64,000 nt of DNA from positions 1 through 64,000 of the forward strand of contig NZ_QFWG01000001.1 in assembly GCF_003143995.1 (NCBI RefSeq), read 5' to 3'. A program made the translations under genes and the position numbers. The stretch's first letter is position 1; every line of letters starts with the position of its first letter. This DNA comes from Pseudoglutamicibacter cumminsii (GTDB lineage Bacteria > Actinomycetota > Actinomycetes > Actinomycetales > Micrococcaceae). Positions 37,905 through 48,105 of the stretch are shown in pieces. The notes below the pieces were generated by a model. That model did no database searches. It was not told the origin of the DNA and worked only from the letters and a program-made list of their open reading frames with translations.

Positions 37905-38178
37905 CACAAGCAAACACATCCTTGACGAGGTAGCAACAGTTTGGTTCTCATCATATCCAAAAGGAGGGGGTATTCCGTGTTGATTCCACTGTGTTCCTGT
38001 CAGCGGCTGCTCATACAGGTGGCTTGTGTAACATCTCGCACTTATGTGAACCCGAGCCCATGATTCATACAGGAATATATATAGGATGTTGCCACCGGGC
38101 TATATGTCCACGAGGGCTGTAAGTCCACGGATGAAGGCGGCCGCATCGATGTGGCCCCGTGTTTGAGGAGGCTTATCT
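37905..38178 (+). other. Divergent region before pyc
   Basis: About 270 bases holding promoters for the ParA gene (minus) and pyc (plus). An AT-rich TATATATAGG (38076-38085) may include a -10; the 9-mer TCATACAGG occurs at 38012 and 38065. No operator of known type is recognised. Confidence 0.4.
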
Positions 38179-41100
38179 GTGAAGCAGAAAAGCAAAGTGT
38201 TGGTCGCTAACCGTGGCGAAATCGCGATTCGCGCGTTTCGCGCCGCCGTTGAACTGGGGATGGACACGGTAGCTGTCTACCCGTGGGAAGACCGGAAGTC
38301 GATCCACCGTCAGAAAGCTGACGAGGCCTACCGCATCGGCGAAGAAGGCCGCCCGCTACGCGCCTACCTTGATGTTGAGGAGATCATTCGTGTAGCGAAG
38401 TCTTCGGGTGCAGACTTCATTTACCCCGGCTACGGGTTCCTTTCTGAGAACCCAGACCTCGCGCGCCGCGCTGCAGAAGAAGGGCTCACATTTGTTGGCC
38501 CGCCTGCGGAGGTTCTGGAGCTTGCGGGTAACAAGGTCGCGGCGATCAACGCGGCAAAGAGCGCAGGCATCCCGACGCTCGCCTCGACTGATCCGTCAGA
38601 GGACCTTGATCACCTGTTGAGCCAAGCCGACACCATCGGCTTCCCGCTCTTCGTGAAGGCCGTAGCTGGTGGTGGCGGACGCGGCATGCGCCGGGTCGAA
38701 AAGGTCGAAGACCTTCGTGATGCGCTAGAAGCGGCATCGAACGAAGCCTCGACCGCGTTCGGCGACGGCAATGTGTATCTCGAACAGGCTGTGCTCAAGC
38801 CGCGCCACATCGAGGTTCAGATCCTCGCGGACGGCGAAGGCAATACGATCCACCTGTACGAACGTGACTGCTCGGTTCAGCGCCGCCACCAGAAGGTGGT
38901 CGAGGTCGCTCCAGCACGTGACCTCGACCCGCAGGTGCGCGAATCCATTCTCAACGACGCCGTGAAGTTCGCGAAGGCCGTCGGCTACCGCAACGCGGGC
39001 ACCGTCGAGTTCCTGCTCGATACCGAAGGCGAACGCGCCAACGAATACGTGTTCATCGAAATGAACCCGCGCATCCAGGTTGAGCACACCATCACCGAGG
39101 AAATCACCGACGTGGACCTCGTCGCTGCGCAGCTGCGCATCGCGATGGGCCAGACGCTCGCTGACCTCGGGCTGAGCCAAGACGCCATCAAGCCTCGCGG
39201 CGCTGCCGTTCAGTGCCGCATCACCACTGAAGACCCTGCTCAGGGCTTCCGTCCAGACGTCGGAACCATCGCGGCATACCGTTCCGCGGGCGGAACCGGC
39301 GTGCGCCTCGACGGCGGAACCATCTACGCGGGCGCGGAAATCTCGCCGCACTTCGACTCGTTGCTTGTCAAGCTCTCGACCCGCGGCGCAACCTACGACA
39401 TCGCGACCCGCCGCGCCTTGCGCGCCCTGGATGAGTTCCGCATCCGCGGCGTGGCAACCAACATCCCGTTCATCAAGAACGTCTTGAGCCACCCAGAGTT
39501 CCAGGCAGGGCCTGTCGCGACCGACTTCCTCGACAGCCACCCCGACCTGACCGACATCCAGCCAAGCCGCGACCGCGGAACCAAGGCACTGGCCTACCTT
39601 GCGGACGTGACCGTCAACCAGCCCCACGGCCCACGCCCGGACATCATCAACCCTGCGCTAAAGTTGCCTGCCTACCCGGGCAACACGCTGGAAAACCCGG
39701 AAGCCTCGCCGTTCGATACGGTGAGCGGGCCGGCGCCAGCTGATGGCTGGAAACAAGTGCTCGATGCGGAGGGCCCGGAAGGGTTCGCTCGTGCACTTCG
39801 CGCTCACAAGGGCCTCGCGGTGACTGACACGACGTTCCGCGACGCTCACCAGTCGTTGCTCGCGACTCGCGTGCGTACCCGCGACCTGCTCGCGGCCGCA
39901 CCAGCCGTAGCGCACACGCTCCCGCAACTTCTTTCGATCGAAGCGTGGGGCGGAGCGACCTACGACGTCGCGCTGCGTTTCCTCGGCGAAGACCCATGGA
40001 AGCGACTCGAGCTTCTGCGCGCCGCAGTGCCGAACATCCCAATCCAGATGTTGTTGCGCGGTCGCAACACGGTCGGCTACACGCCGTACCCGCAAGAAGT
40101 CACCGAAGCGTTCGTCGACCAAGCCGCTAAGGCCGGCGTCGACATCTTCCGCATCTTCGACGCCCTCAACGACATCGAACAGATCGCTCCGGCGATCGCC
40201 GCCGTACGCAAGACCGGAACCGCTGTTGCGGAAGCCGCGCTGTGCTACACCGGCAACCTGCTGGATCCGAACGAGAAGCTCTACACCCTCGAGTACTACC
40301 TCGAGCTGGCTCAGAAGATGGTCGACGCGGGTGCCCACGTGCTCGCAATCAAGGACATGGCAGGCCTGCTGCGACCAGCCGCGGCAACAAAGCTCGTGAC
40401 CGCACTGCGGGAACGCTTCGACCTGCCAGTGCACCTCCACACCCACGACACCGCAGGCGGCCAGCTGGCAACCCTGCTGGCCGCGGCGGAAGCCGGTGTC
40501 GATGTGGTCGATGTTGCTGCCGCATCGATGGCAGGAACCACCTCCCAGCCATCGATGTCCGCGCTCATCGCCGCAACCGACAACACCGAACACGAAACCG
40601 GGCTGTCCATGACCGCGGCAAGCGACCTCGAACCATACTGGGAAGCGCTCCGGCAGGTCTACGCGCCGTTCGAATCCGGGCTCAGCTCGCCAACCGGCCG
40701 CGTCTACCTCCACGAAATCCCAGGCGGCCAGCTGTCCAACCTGCGCCAGCAAGCGATCTCGCTTGGCCTTGCCGACCGTTTCGAAAAAATCGAAGAAGCC
40801 TACGCGGCAGTCGACAAGATTCTCGGCCACCTCATCAAGGTCACCCCATCCTCCAAGGTTGTGGGCGATCTCGCGCTCGCGCTCGTGGGCGCGAATGTCG
40901 ACCCAGCCGACTTCGAGCAAGACCCGACGCTGATCGACCTGCCGGCATCCGTCGTCGGATTCCTCTCCGGTGAACTCGGGACGCCAGCCGGCGGATGGCC
41001 AGAACCATTCCGCAGCAAGGCGCTCGCCGCCGGCGCGAAGGATATCTCCGTGGTGCCGCTCGATGCGGAGGACGCCGAAGCTCTCAAGGGCGAGGACGAG

Positions 41101-41634
41101 ACCGTACGTGAAACGCTGAACCGCTTGCTGTTCCCGGCGCCAACCAAGGAATTCAAGCAGAAGCAGGACGAGTACGGAGACCTCTCCGTGCTCGAAACCC
41201 GCGACTGGCTCTATGGCCCACAGCGTGGCGAAGAGTCGCTCATTCCGCTTGAAGAAGGCGTGCGGCTGCTCGCGAGCATCGAAGCGATCTCGCCAGCTGA
41301 CGAACACGGAATGCGGACCGTGCACTGCCGCCTCAACGGCCAGTCGCGCAACATCCAAGTCCGTGACCGTTCGGTTGAAGTCCGCGCAGCGCAAGCCGAA
41401 AAGGCCGACCCGGACAATCCGGCGCACGTCGCCGCACCTTTCGCGGGTGCCGTGACCGTCCGCGTCAAGCCGGGGGAGACCGTCGACCGTGGTGGCCGCG
41501 TAGCGACCATCGAAGCCATGAAGATGGAAGCCGCGATCACCACACCAACCGGCGGGGTAGTGCGCCGCGTCCTGATCGACGGAACCGGGCAGGTCAACGG
41601 CGGCGACCTCATCGTCGAATTCGAACGCGACTAG
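38179..41634 (+). CDS. pyc: Pyruvate carboxylase
   Basis: A 1151-residue single-chain biotin enzyme making oxaloacetate from pyruvate, bicarbonate and ATP. Biotin carboxylase domain residues about 5-455 (ATP-grasp glycine loop GGGGRGMR, biotin carboxylation block EMNPRIQVEH), carboxyltransferase about 540-810 (RDAHQSLLATR, metal ligands in HLHTHDTAGG), allosteric and linker region, and biotinyl domain with the biotinylated K1115 in EAMKMEA. GTG start preceded by TGAGGAGG. Confidence 0.96.
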   Translation: MKQKSKVLVANRGEIAIRAFRAAVELGMDTVAVYPWEDRKSIHRQKADEAYRIGEEGRPLRAYLDVEEIIRVAKSSGADFIYPGYGFLSENPDLARRAAEEGLTFVGPPAEVLELAGNKVAAINAAKSAGIPTLASTDPSEDLDHLLSQADTIGFPLFVKAVAGGGGRGMRRVEKVEDLRDALEAASNEASTAFGDGNVYLEQAVLKPRHIEVQILADGEGNTIHLYERDCSVQRRHQKVVEVAPARDLDPQVRESILNDAVKFAKAVGYRNAGTVEFLLDTEGERANEYVFIEMNPRIQVEHTITEEITDVDLVAAQLRIAMGQTLADLGLSQDAIKPRGAAVQCRITTEDPAQGFRPDVGTIAAYRSAGGTGVRLDGGTIYAGAEISPHFDSLLVKLSTRGATYDIATRRALRALDEFRIRGVATNIPFIKNVLSHPEFQAGPVATDFLDSHPDLTDIQPSRDRGTKALAYLADVTVNQPHGPRPDIINPALKLPAYPGNTLENPEASPFDTVSGPAPADGWKQVLDAEGPEGFARALRAHKGLAVTDTTFRDAHQSLLATRVRTRDLLAAAPAVAHTLPQLLSIEAWGGATYDVALRFLGEDPWKRLELLRAAVPNIPIQMLLRGRNTVGYTPYPQEVTEAFVDQAAKAGVDIFRIFDALNDIEQIAPAIAAVRKTGTAVAEAALCYTGNLLDPNEKLYTLEYYLELAQKMVDAGAHVLAIKDMAGLLRPAAATKLVTALRERFDLPVHLHTHDTAGGQLATLLAAAEAGVDVVDVAAASMAGTTSQPSMSALIAATDNTEHETGLSMTAASDLEPYWEALRQVYAPFESGLSSPTGRVYLHEIPGGQLSNLRQQAISLGLADRFEKIEEAYAAVDKILGHLIKVTPSSKVVGDLALALVGANVDPADFEQDPTLIDLPASVVGFLSGELGTPAGGWPEPFRSKALAAGAKDISVVPLDAEDAEALKGEDETVRETLNRLLFPAPTKEFKQKQDEYGDLSVLETRDWLYGPQRGEESLIPLEEGVRLLASIEAISPADEHGMRTVHCRLNGQSRNIQVRDRSVEVRAAQAEKADPDNPAHVAAPFAGAVTVRVKPGETVDRGGRVATIEAMKMEAAITTPTGGVVRRVLIDGTGQVNGGDLIVEFERD

Positions 41635-41667
41635 CCGACTTTTAACACAATGAGCCGTTTAGTGCTC

Positions 41668-41701
41668 GAGGGCGCCGCGTTCGTAATGACGCGGCGCCCT
41701 C
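41668..41701 (+). terminator. pyc terminator
   Basis: A 13-bp GC-rich stem (GAGGGCGCCGCGT / complement) and an 8-nt loop, 33 bases after the pyc stop. Confidence 0.75.
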
Positions 41702-41754
41702 GTCATGAGTGCGGCCTCGGCACAATGGCGGCACCTACGTGGGAAGATGAAAGC

Positions 41755-43188
41755 ATGACTCATTACGATTTGGTGATCGTCGGTTCCGGATCAGGCAACT
41801 CGCTCGTGACCCCGTTCTGGGACAACAAGAAAGTTGCCATCATCGACGGCGGGGTATTCGGCGGAACCTGCCTCAACAAGGGATGCATCCCGACGAAAAT
41901 GTTCGTCGTACCAGCCACCTTGGCATCAGAAACCGAACACCTGCGCAAGCTCGGCGTTGACATGCACGTTGACGCCGTGCACTGGGCCAAGATCCGCGAC
42001 CGCATCTTCGGGCGCATCGACCCGATCTCAGAAGCCGGTCGGAAGTACCGCGCGGAAGAGATCGATAACGTTGACCTCTATGAGGAGAATGCGCGCCTCG
42101 TGGGACCACGAGAACTCGTGACAGACTCCGGGAAGAAGATCACGGCAGACCAGGTTGTGCTCGCGAACGGTTCCCGGCCATGGCTGCCGCCAGAGCGCGG
42201 AATGGACCTCCCAGGCGTTCACACCTCGGAGACGATCATGCGCATCGAACGGCTTCCACGCACCATGGTTGTGGTGGGCGGTGGGGTCATCGCCGCTGAA
42301 TTCGCAGCGATCTTCCATGGCCTCGGCGTTGAAGTGACCCAGGTAGTGCGCAGTGAGCAGCTCCTCAAGACCCTCGACGACGAAATTGCGGACGCGTTCA
42401 CGCAAGCCGCACTGCGGCGTTGGGACATCCACCGCGGATGGGACATCAAACGCATCGGCGTGGGTGGAGACGCGGAACTTGCCGCCGAGTTCATTCGGGG
42501 TGACGAGAAACTGACCCTCAACGCCGACGTTGTGCTCATGGCGACCGGGCGTGTTCCGAACTCCGACACGATCGACGCGAAAGCCGCGGGCTTCGACGTC
42601 GACTCTTCAGGGTTCGTCGAAACCGACGAATACCTGCGTGTGCTCTCCGGCGGTAGGCCCGTTGAGGGTGTCTGGGCACTCGGTGACATTACCAACCCGG
42701 CGATGCTCAAGCACGTAGCGAACCGCGAAGCTCGCGTGGTCTCCCATAACATGGAGAACCCCGAGCAGCTACGCGCAGTTGACCACAGCGTCATCGCATC
42801 CGCAGTGTTTTCCAACCCGCAGGTCGCATCCGCGGGCCTCACCGAGGCGCAAGCGATCCGTGCAGCGGAGGACGAAGGCCGCGACGCCAACGACGTCATC
42901 GCCTACACGCAACGCTATGCGGACGTTGCCTACGGCTGGGCGCTTGAAGACGACGAAGGCCTCGTCAAACTCATCGCAGAGAAGTCCACGGGTAAGATCC
43001 TCGGCGCTTTCATCATGGGGGAGCAGGCTCCAACGCTGATCCAGCCGCTCATCCAAGCGATGACGCTCGGGACGGATGCGTACACGATGGCTCGCGCACC
43101 GTACTGGATCCACCCGGCACTCACCGAGGTCGTTGAGAACGCGCTACTCGGGCTTGGCACGCAGCCGCCTGAGAACCCAGCACTTTAG
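41755..43188 (+). CDS. mtr: Mycothione reductase
   Basis: A 477-residue FAD/NADPH disulfide oxidoreductase. The N-terminal FAD motif is VGSGSGNS, the redox pair is C39/C44 in GGTCLNKGCIPTK, the NADPH motif is VVGGGVIAAEFA, and the C-terminal HPALTEVVE carries the catalytic histidine. The GSGSGN variant with GGTCLNKGC is characteristic of mycothione reductase, which regenerates mycothiol in actinobacteria. The ATG at 41755 is chosen over an unsupported frame start at 41650; the ribosome site is weak. Confidence 0.92.
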   Translation: MTHYDLVIVGSGSGNSLVTPFWDNKKVAIIDGGVFGGTCLNKGCIPTKMFVVPATLASETEHLRKLGVDMHVDAVHWAKIRDRIFGRIDPISEAGRKYRAEEIDNVDLYEENARLVGPRELVTDSGKKITADQVVLANGSRPWLPPERGMDLPGVHTSETIMRIERLPRTMVVVGGGVIAAEFAAIFHGLGVEVTQVVRSEQLLKTLDDEIADAFTQAALRRWDIHRGWDIKRIGVGGDAELAAEFIRGDEKLTLNADVVLMATGRVPNSDTIDAKAAGFDVDSSGFVETDEYLRVLSGGRPVEGVWALGDITNPAMLKHVANREARVVSHNMENPEQLRAVDHSVIASAVFSNPQVASAGLTEAQAIRAAEDEGRDANDVIAYTQRYADVAYGWALEDDEGLVKLIAEKSTGKILGAFIMGEQAPTLIQPLIQAMTLGTDAYTMARAPYWIHPALTEVVENALLGLGTQPPENPAL

Positions 43189-43210
43189 CTTTAAACGCGT
43201 TTTAGCTGTA

Positions 43211-43253
43211 AACCACTGTGGCTCCCCTACACAAGTAGGGAGCCACAGTGGTT
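43211..43253. terminator. Bidirectional terminator between mtr and fadD
   Basis: A 19-bp stem with a single bulged C (AACCACTGTGGCTCCC...CTAC with its complement) and an ACAA loop. Confidence 0.85.
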
Positions 43254-43265
43254 TATGAGTAGGAA

Positions 43266-45065
43266 TCAGGATTCGTAGAGTTTCTCCACCTCGTCCTGGA
43301 AGTCCTTCAGCACAATCTGGCGTCGGATCTTCAAGCTCGGAGTCAAGTGACCCGTCTCCTCGGTCAGATCCGTCGTCAAGACCCTGAACTTACGGATCGA
43401 CTCAGCGCGCGAGACCGTGTCGTTCGCCGCATCGACACCCTCCTGGATGTCAGCGAGCAGATCCTTGTTTTCGACCAGATCCTCAACCTTCGTGTCAGCC
43501 GGCAGGTTGTGACGCTCAAGCCAACCAGGAAGCGCTTCCTCGTCGATCGTCACGAGCGCGCCCACATATGGGCGACCCTCACCAACCACAACACACTGCG
43601 AAACGATCGGGACACTACGAACGCGATCCTCCATGATGCCCGGAGCCACGTTCTTACCCGATGCGGTCACCAAGATCTCCTTCTTGCGGCCCGTAATCGT
43701 GAGGAAGCCGTCCTCATCGATAATGCCCAAGTCACCCGTGGCAAACCAGCCGTCAACGAACGTGTCCTCGGTGAGGTCTTCACGATTGTGATAACCCTCG
43801 AAAACACAGACACCCTTGACGAGGATTTCGCCGTCTTCGCCGAGTTTCATCTCGTTACCCGGCAACGGGCGGCCAACAGTACCGATCTTGATCTTCTCTG
43901 GAGTGTTCACAGTCACCGGCGCGGTGGTCTCCGTAGCCCCATAGCCCTCCAGAACCGTCAGGCCAATACCGTTGAAGAAATGCCCCAGACGCTCACCCAG
44001 CGCACTACCGCCAGACACCGCGTGAGTCACTTTGCCGCCCATAGCAGCGCGCAACTTCTTGTACACCAGCACATCGAAAAGCTTGTGCTTGACGCGAGTA
44101 ACGAACGAAACCTTGCCCTCAAGCGACTGCCGCGAATACTCCTCGGCAACCTTGGCTGCACTCGCGAAAATCTTGCCTTTTCCGCCATCTTCAGCCTTCT
44201 GCTGTGCGCCGTTGAAAACCTTCTCAAACACGCGCGGAACAACAAGCAGGAACGTCGGTTTGAACGAATCTAACGCTGGCAGCAGATTCTTCAAGTCAGA
44301 GGTGTGCCCGGTACGTGCGCCGCCGCCAACCGCCATCAACGCAATAAAGCGAGCGAAAACGTGAGCCAAAGGCAAGAACAGGATCGTCGAGGCATTCTTA
44401 GTAATGACGCCCGGAACGGCTTTCGCAGCGTTATCCGAAAGGTCAACGAAATTCGCGTGCGTGAGCTCGCAACCCTTCGGCTTGCCCGTCGTGCCGGACG
44501 TGTAAATGATCGTCGCGATATCCGACTTAGAACGCGTAGCCTCCTGCGCCGCGCGGTCCTCTTCCGAGACCTTCTCGCCATCAGCACGCAACTGATCCAG
44601 CCCATCGGTATCCATTACGAGCGTTTCAGAAACGTTAGATAACGATTCCGAATCCTTAGCTCGCTTGACGCCCTGAGCATGGCGATCGTTCTCTACTATC
44701 ACGATGTTCGAGCCGGAATCCTTCAGAACCCAAGCGATCTGGCTAGGGGAGGACGTCTCATAGATCGGCACCGAAATGCCACCGGCATAAGCAACCGCGA
44801 AATCGATGAGGCTCCACTCGTAACGAGTAGCCGACATCAACGCAACGCGATCGCCCGGCTTCACGCCGCGATGCATTAAGCCGCGCGCAATAAGTTTCGC
44901 ATCTGCGGCGAAATCACGAGCGGACACGTCAACCCAACCGTTGTTGCCGTCCGGTTTAGAGAACAAAGGAATATCGGCATCGTTCGCTAGATGACGTTCG
45001 ACCAGATCAACCAACGTGGCGCTATCTGGGTTCACGACCACAGCCGGAACAGAAACGGTCTCCAC
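43266..45065 (-). CDS. Long-chain fatty acyl-CoA synthetase (FadD15-like)
   Basis: A 599-residue adenylate-forming ligase that activates fatty acids. AMP-binding motif IIYTSGTTGKPKGCEL, GYGATETTAPV, and DGWFATGDLG...GRKKEILVTASGKNVAP are complete, with the catalytic lysine late in the sequence near LTPSLKIRR. GTG at 45065 with AGGAG upstream; the frame stays open to 45107. Length and sequence fit the FadD15 group of actinobacteria. Confidence 0.9.
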   Translation of the reverse strand: METVSVPAVVVNPDSATLVDLVERHLANDADIPLFSKPDGNNGWVDVSARDFAADAKLIARGLMHRGVKPGDRVALMSATRYEWSLIDFAVAYAGGISVPIYETSSPSQIAWVLKDSGSNIVIVENDRHAQGVKRAKDSESLSNVSETLVMDTDGLDQLRADGEKVSEEDRAAQEATRSKSDIATIIYTSGTTGKPKGCELTHANFVDLSDNAAKAVPGVITKNASTILFLPLAHVFARFIALMAVGGGARTGHTSDLKNLLPALDSFKPTFLLVVPRVFEKVFNGAQQKAEDGGKGKIFASAAKVAEEYSRQSLEGKVSFVTRVKHKLFDVLVYKKLRAAMGGKVTHAVSGGSALGERLGHFFNGIGLTVLEGYGATETTAPVTVNTPEKIKIGTVGRPLPGNEMKLGEDGEILVKGVCVFEGYHNREDLTEDTFVDGWFATGDLGIIDEDGFLTITGRKKEILVTASGKNVAPGIMEDRVRSVPIVSQCVVVGEGRPYVGALVTIDEEALPGWLERHNLPADTKVEDLVENKDLLADIQEGVDAANDTVSRAESIRKFRVLTTDLTEETGHLTPSLKIRRQIVLKDFQDEVEKLYES

Positions 45066-45202
45066 GGGCAAACTCCTGACTTCTCGTGTTGGCGATGGAC
45101 CACACAAACACTGAGTGTGATGCGTGTCACCATATGTTTATCAACACTTTATGTCATTGGGCGTACCGATGCGTAACCACGCGCCGTCAGACTCGGCCGG
45201 CA

Positions 45203-45739
45203 TCAGACTCTGGCGCCGTCATCCCAAGGGTCACGCCGATGCCGAGGCAACGTCCACCCCAAATACAGCAAGGCGCCCAACTCAGCCGCGATGAACACCC
45301 ACCAAGCGAACGACGGCAGGGCCACCTTGAACAGCACGCAGACAAGCATCAACAGAGGCACACCCGCCACGACAATCCAGGCCAGGACTCGATCCGGGCG
45401 ACCGGAGAAAACCGATGGGGGCTCCTCGGGAACATAATCGGTGTCCTCATCTTCGGCTTCCTCACCCGGAGGCCAGTCTCGTGGACCAGAACTTCCAAGA
45501 CCAGAGGGCTCATCCATTGCCGTGGGGAAAAACGGCTGCGACGCAAAGAAATCCTCAAGGTCAGCGGCTTTGTTCTGAGCCCGCTGCTCCGCCGAGGGCT
45601 CACGCGGGGGTTTCTGGGACCCCGAAGACTCCCCAGCGTTAGGCTCTTGCGTTCCTGGATCCTGGATTCCCGGGTCCATCTGTTCAAGGCGGGCTACAAG
45701 ATCAGCCCACGCCGCGTCGTCATCACGACGATCCTTCAC
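45203..45739 (-). CDS. Two-helix membrane protein with acidic disordered N-terminus
   Basis: A 178-residue protein. Residues 1-115 are low-complexity D/E/P/S/G rich; two membrane helices lie at about 120-142 and 146-165, and the C-terminus is basic. The GTG start is 6 bases past the hydrolase stop, so they form an operon. Conserved in Micrococcaceae by general pattern; function unknown. Confidence 0.75.
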   Translation of the reverse strand: MKDRRDDDAAWADLVARLEQMDPGIQDPGTQEPNAGESSGSQKPPREPSAEQRAQNKAADLEDFFASQPFFPTAMDEPSGLGSSGPRDWPPGEEAEDEDTDYVPEEPPSVFSGRPDRVLAWIVVAGVPLLMLVCVLFKVALPSFAWWVFIAAELGALLYLGWTLPRHRRDPWDDGARV

Positions 45740-45745
45740 GACACC

Positions 45746-46537
45746 TCACACACCTTTCGCCACATCGCGGGCAATCCCATCAACCACATCGCGCGACTCA
45801 GAGAAAATCAACGGAGCGTCCTCATCCAACGTCGCAACGTGGAAACTGTTCGGGAGATCAACGCGCCGCAACTGTTCCCGAACACTAGGACGCAAACCAC
45901 GCTGCAAATGCGTCACGGTCGAATCCGGAACCACATGGTCAACAGCCGAACGGAACAACGTGATCGGAGCCTCGACACCCGGCAACATGCGGCGAGTACG
46001 CGCAACCAAACGCGTCATCTGATCCACAGCCGTAACCGGAACACGATCATACGCACCCTCAGTGACACCCGACTTCCGGATGTCATCTCCAATCGCAGGA
46101 ACCGTAGCCACAAACCGCCTCACAAGCCCAGCGAACGTTGCCTGCAGAGGATACGAAAACGCCGGATTCACCAAAAATAAATGAGCCGGGCGGCGCACCG
46201 CACCCAGGTAAGCCGTCAACGTTCCACCCATCGAGAGACCACCAACAGCAACCGCATCGCACTCAGCCGCCAACGCATCGTAGGCATCCTCGACGCACGC
46301 ACGCCACTCATCAGCGCTAGCAACCTGCAGATCCTGCCACCGCGTCCCATGACCAGGCAAGAGCGGCATCGACACCGCATGCCCCGCATCCTGCAACGTA
46401 CGGCCCCAGTCGCCCAGCGAGGCCGGGCGAGACGTGAACCCATGAATCAGCAGAACCCCAACACCCGAAGTTCCGGGAACGAAAGAACTCGGCACTGCAG
46501 AACCCGGTTGGGGGACAAACGCTTCATCAGCCACCAT
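45746..46537 (-). CDS. Alpha/beta hydrolase, carboxylesterase/monoacylglycerol lipase type
   Basis: A 263-residue serine hydrolase. Oxyanion block LLIHGFTS, nucleophile in GGLSMGG, acid in SAVDHVVP and histidine in NSFHVATLD, in the order of Est30-like carboxylesterases and monoacylglycerol lipases. The ATG at 46537 has AGAAGG six bases upstream. Near the acyl-CoA synthetase, so it may release fatty acids for it; this is inference. Confidence 0.87.
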   Translation of the reverse strand: MVADEAFVPQPGSAVPSSFVPGTSGVGVLLIHGFTSRPASLGDWGRTLQDAGHAVSMPLLPGHGTRWQDLQVASADEWRACVEDAYDALAAECDAVAVGGLSMGGTLTAYLGAVRRPAHLFLVNPAFSYPLQATFAGLVRRFVATVPAIGDDIRKSGVTEGAYDRVPVTAVDQMTRLVARTRRMLPGVEAPITLFRSAVDHVVPDSTVTHLQRGLRPSVREQLRRVDLPNSFHVATLDEDAPLIFSESRDVVDGIARDVAKGV

Positions 46538-46586
46538 TGGCACCCTTCTCTACGCGCTGCGCCACAACAAACCACACTACGTTGTG

Positions 46587-46619
46587 AACCCAAGGTTACG
46601 TTCAAAACCCAAGATTACG
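46587..46619 (+). promoter_or_regulatory. Direct repeat upstream of class II DAHP synthase
   Basis: AACCCAAGGTTACG (46587-46600) and AACCCAAGATTACG (46606-46619) differ at one base and are 19 bases apart. They sit 40-75 bases upstream of the -10-like TAGACT (46661-46666) of aroG, on one face of the DNA about two turns apart. Confidence 0.5.
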
Positions 46620-46672
46620 CTGAAAAGCTCAACCTTTATGCCCCACGCCGCCGGGCTTCGTAGACTGGAGTA

Positions 46673-48052
46673 ATGCTGAACAACGCCGTATTTTCCGATG
46701 CTGGATCACAGACAGGCCCTGCCACCGACCCGGCCTTGGACCGGTGGCGTTCGCTACCCATCAAACAGCAGCCAGACTGGACAGGAACCGAAGCACACGA
46801 CCGCGCCGTCGCGGAGCTCGGAACCAAACCGCCGCTCGTATTCGCCGGTGAGGTAGACGCCCTGCGTGAACAGCTAGCCCGCGCAACTCGAGGCGAAATG
46901 TTCGTGCTGCAAGGTGGGGACTGCGCTGAAACATTCGCCGGCGCAACCGCTGACAAGATCCAGGCGCGAGTCAAGACTATTCTGCAGATGGCCGTCGTGT
47001 TGACATACGGCGCGCAGATGCCCGTGCTGAAGATGGGGCGCATGGCTGGGCAGTTCGCCAAGCCGCGTTCCTCGGCCACCGAGACCCGCGATGGCGTGAC
47101 CCTGCCGACCTTCCGCGGGGAGATCGTCAACGGCTTCGAATTCACAGAAGAAGCACGCATGCCAGACCCGATGCGCATGGTCCAGGCCTACGACACGTCG
47201 GCCGCAACGCTCAACCTGATCCGCGCGTTCACCCAAGGTGGCTTCGCGGACCTGCGTTCCGTTCACTCCTGGAACCGCGGCTTCATGAGCAACCCGGCTT
47301 ACCAGGAATACGAAGAGCTCGCGGCCGAAATTGACCGTGCCGTTCGCTTCATGGACGCATGCGGCGCCGACTTCGAGGCACTGCGTCGAACCGACTTCTA
47401 CGCTGCGCACGAAGCGCTGCTGCTCGACTACGAACGCGCGCTCACCCGCACCGACTCCCGCACCGGGAACCCCTACGCAACCAGCGCCCACTTCTTGTGG
47501 ATCGGGGAACGCACGCGCGATATCGATGGCGCGCATGTCGACTTCCTGTCGCACGTCGAAAACCCGCTTGGCGTCAAGCTTGGGCCGACTTCGACCGGCG
47601 AGGACGCGCTGCGGCTCATCGAGAAACTCAACCCGAACCGTATTCCGGGCCGACTGACCTTTATTACCCGCATGGGTGCGTCCAACATCCGAGAAAAGCT
47701 GCCGCCTATCGTCGAAGCGGTGAAGAGCGCTGGTGAAGACGTTCTGTGGATCACCGATCCGATGCACGGCAACACCGTCACCAGCTCCAACGGCTACAAG
47801 ACCCGCCGCGTCGAAGACGTCATGGACGAGGTCAAGGGCTTCTTCGAGGTACACCAGTCGCTTGGAACCGTGCCAGGCGGCCTGCACATCGAGATGACCG
47901 GCGACGACGTCGCCGAATGCCTCGGCGGCGCGGACCCGATCCGCGAAGACCAATTCGATGACCTCTACGAGACCGTTTGCGATCCGCGGCTGAACCACTC
48001 GCAATCGCTAGAGCTCGCGTTCCAGGTAGCCAACGGGCTTGCGCACCGCTAA
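46673..48052 (+). CDS. aroG: Class II DAHP synthase
   Basis: A 459-residue 3-deoxy-7-phosphoheptulonate synthase, first step of the shikimate pathway. Class II markers are FVLQGGDCAETF (metal cysteine), KMGRMAGQFAKPRSS, RSVHSWNRGF, and ITDPMHGNT. Length fits the plant/actinobacterial class II family. Close to a PknL-like kinase gene as in mycobacteria. ATG follows TAGACT by 6 bases, with GGAG two bases upstream, so the leader is very short. Confidence 0.94.
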   Translation: MLNNAVFSDAGSQTGPATDPALDRWRSLPIKQQPDWTGTEAHDRAVAELGTKPPLVFAGEVDALREQLARATRGEMFVLQGGDCAETFAGATADKIQARVKTILQMAVVLTYGAQMPVLKMGRMAGQFAKPRSSATETRDGVTLPTFRGEIVNGFEFTEEARMPDPMRMVQAYDTSAATLNLIRAFTQGGFADLRSVHSWNRGFMSNPAYQEYEELAAEIDRAVRFMDACGADFEALRRTDFYAAHEALLLDYERALTRTDSRTGNPYATSAHFLWIGERTRDIDGAHVDFLSHVENPLGVKLGPTSTGEDALRLIEKLNPNRIPGRLTFITRMGASNIREKLPPIVEAVKSAGEDVLWITDPMHGNTVTSSNGYKTRRVEDVMDEVKGFFEVHQSLGTVPGGLHIEMTGDDVAECLGGADPIREDQFDDLYETVCDPRLNHSQSLELAFQVANGLAHR

Positions 48053-48105
48053 ACGGAACTAGCAGGATCGAAGCACGAAACGGGAAGAATCCGGGGAAGA
48101 ACACA

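Noticed and set aside
39658-41427. 589-codon open frame on the minus strand
   Set aside because: Antisense shadow of pyruvate carboxylase, which has all its domains and a ribosome site; the frame product resembles nothing.
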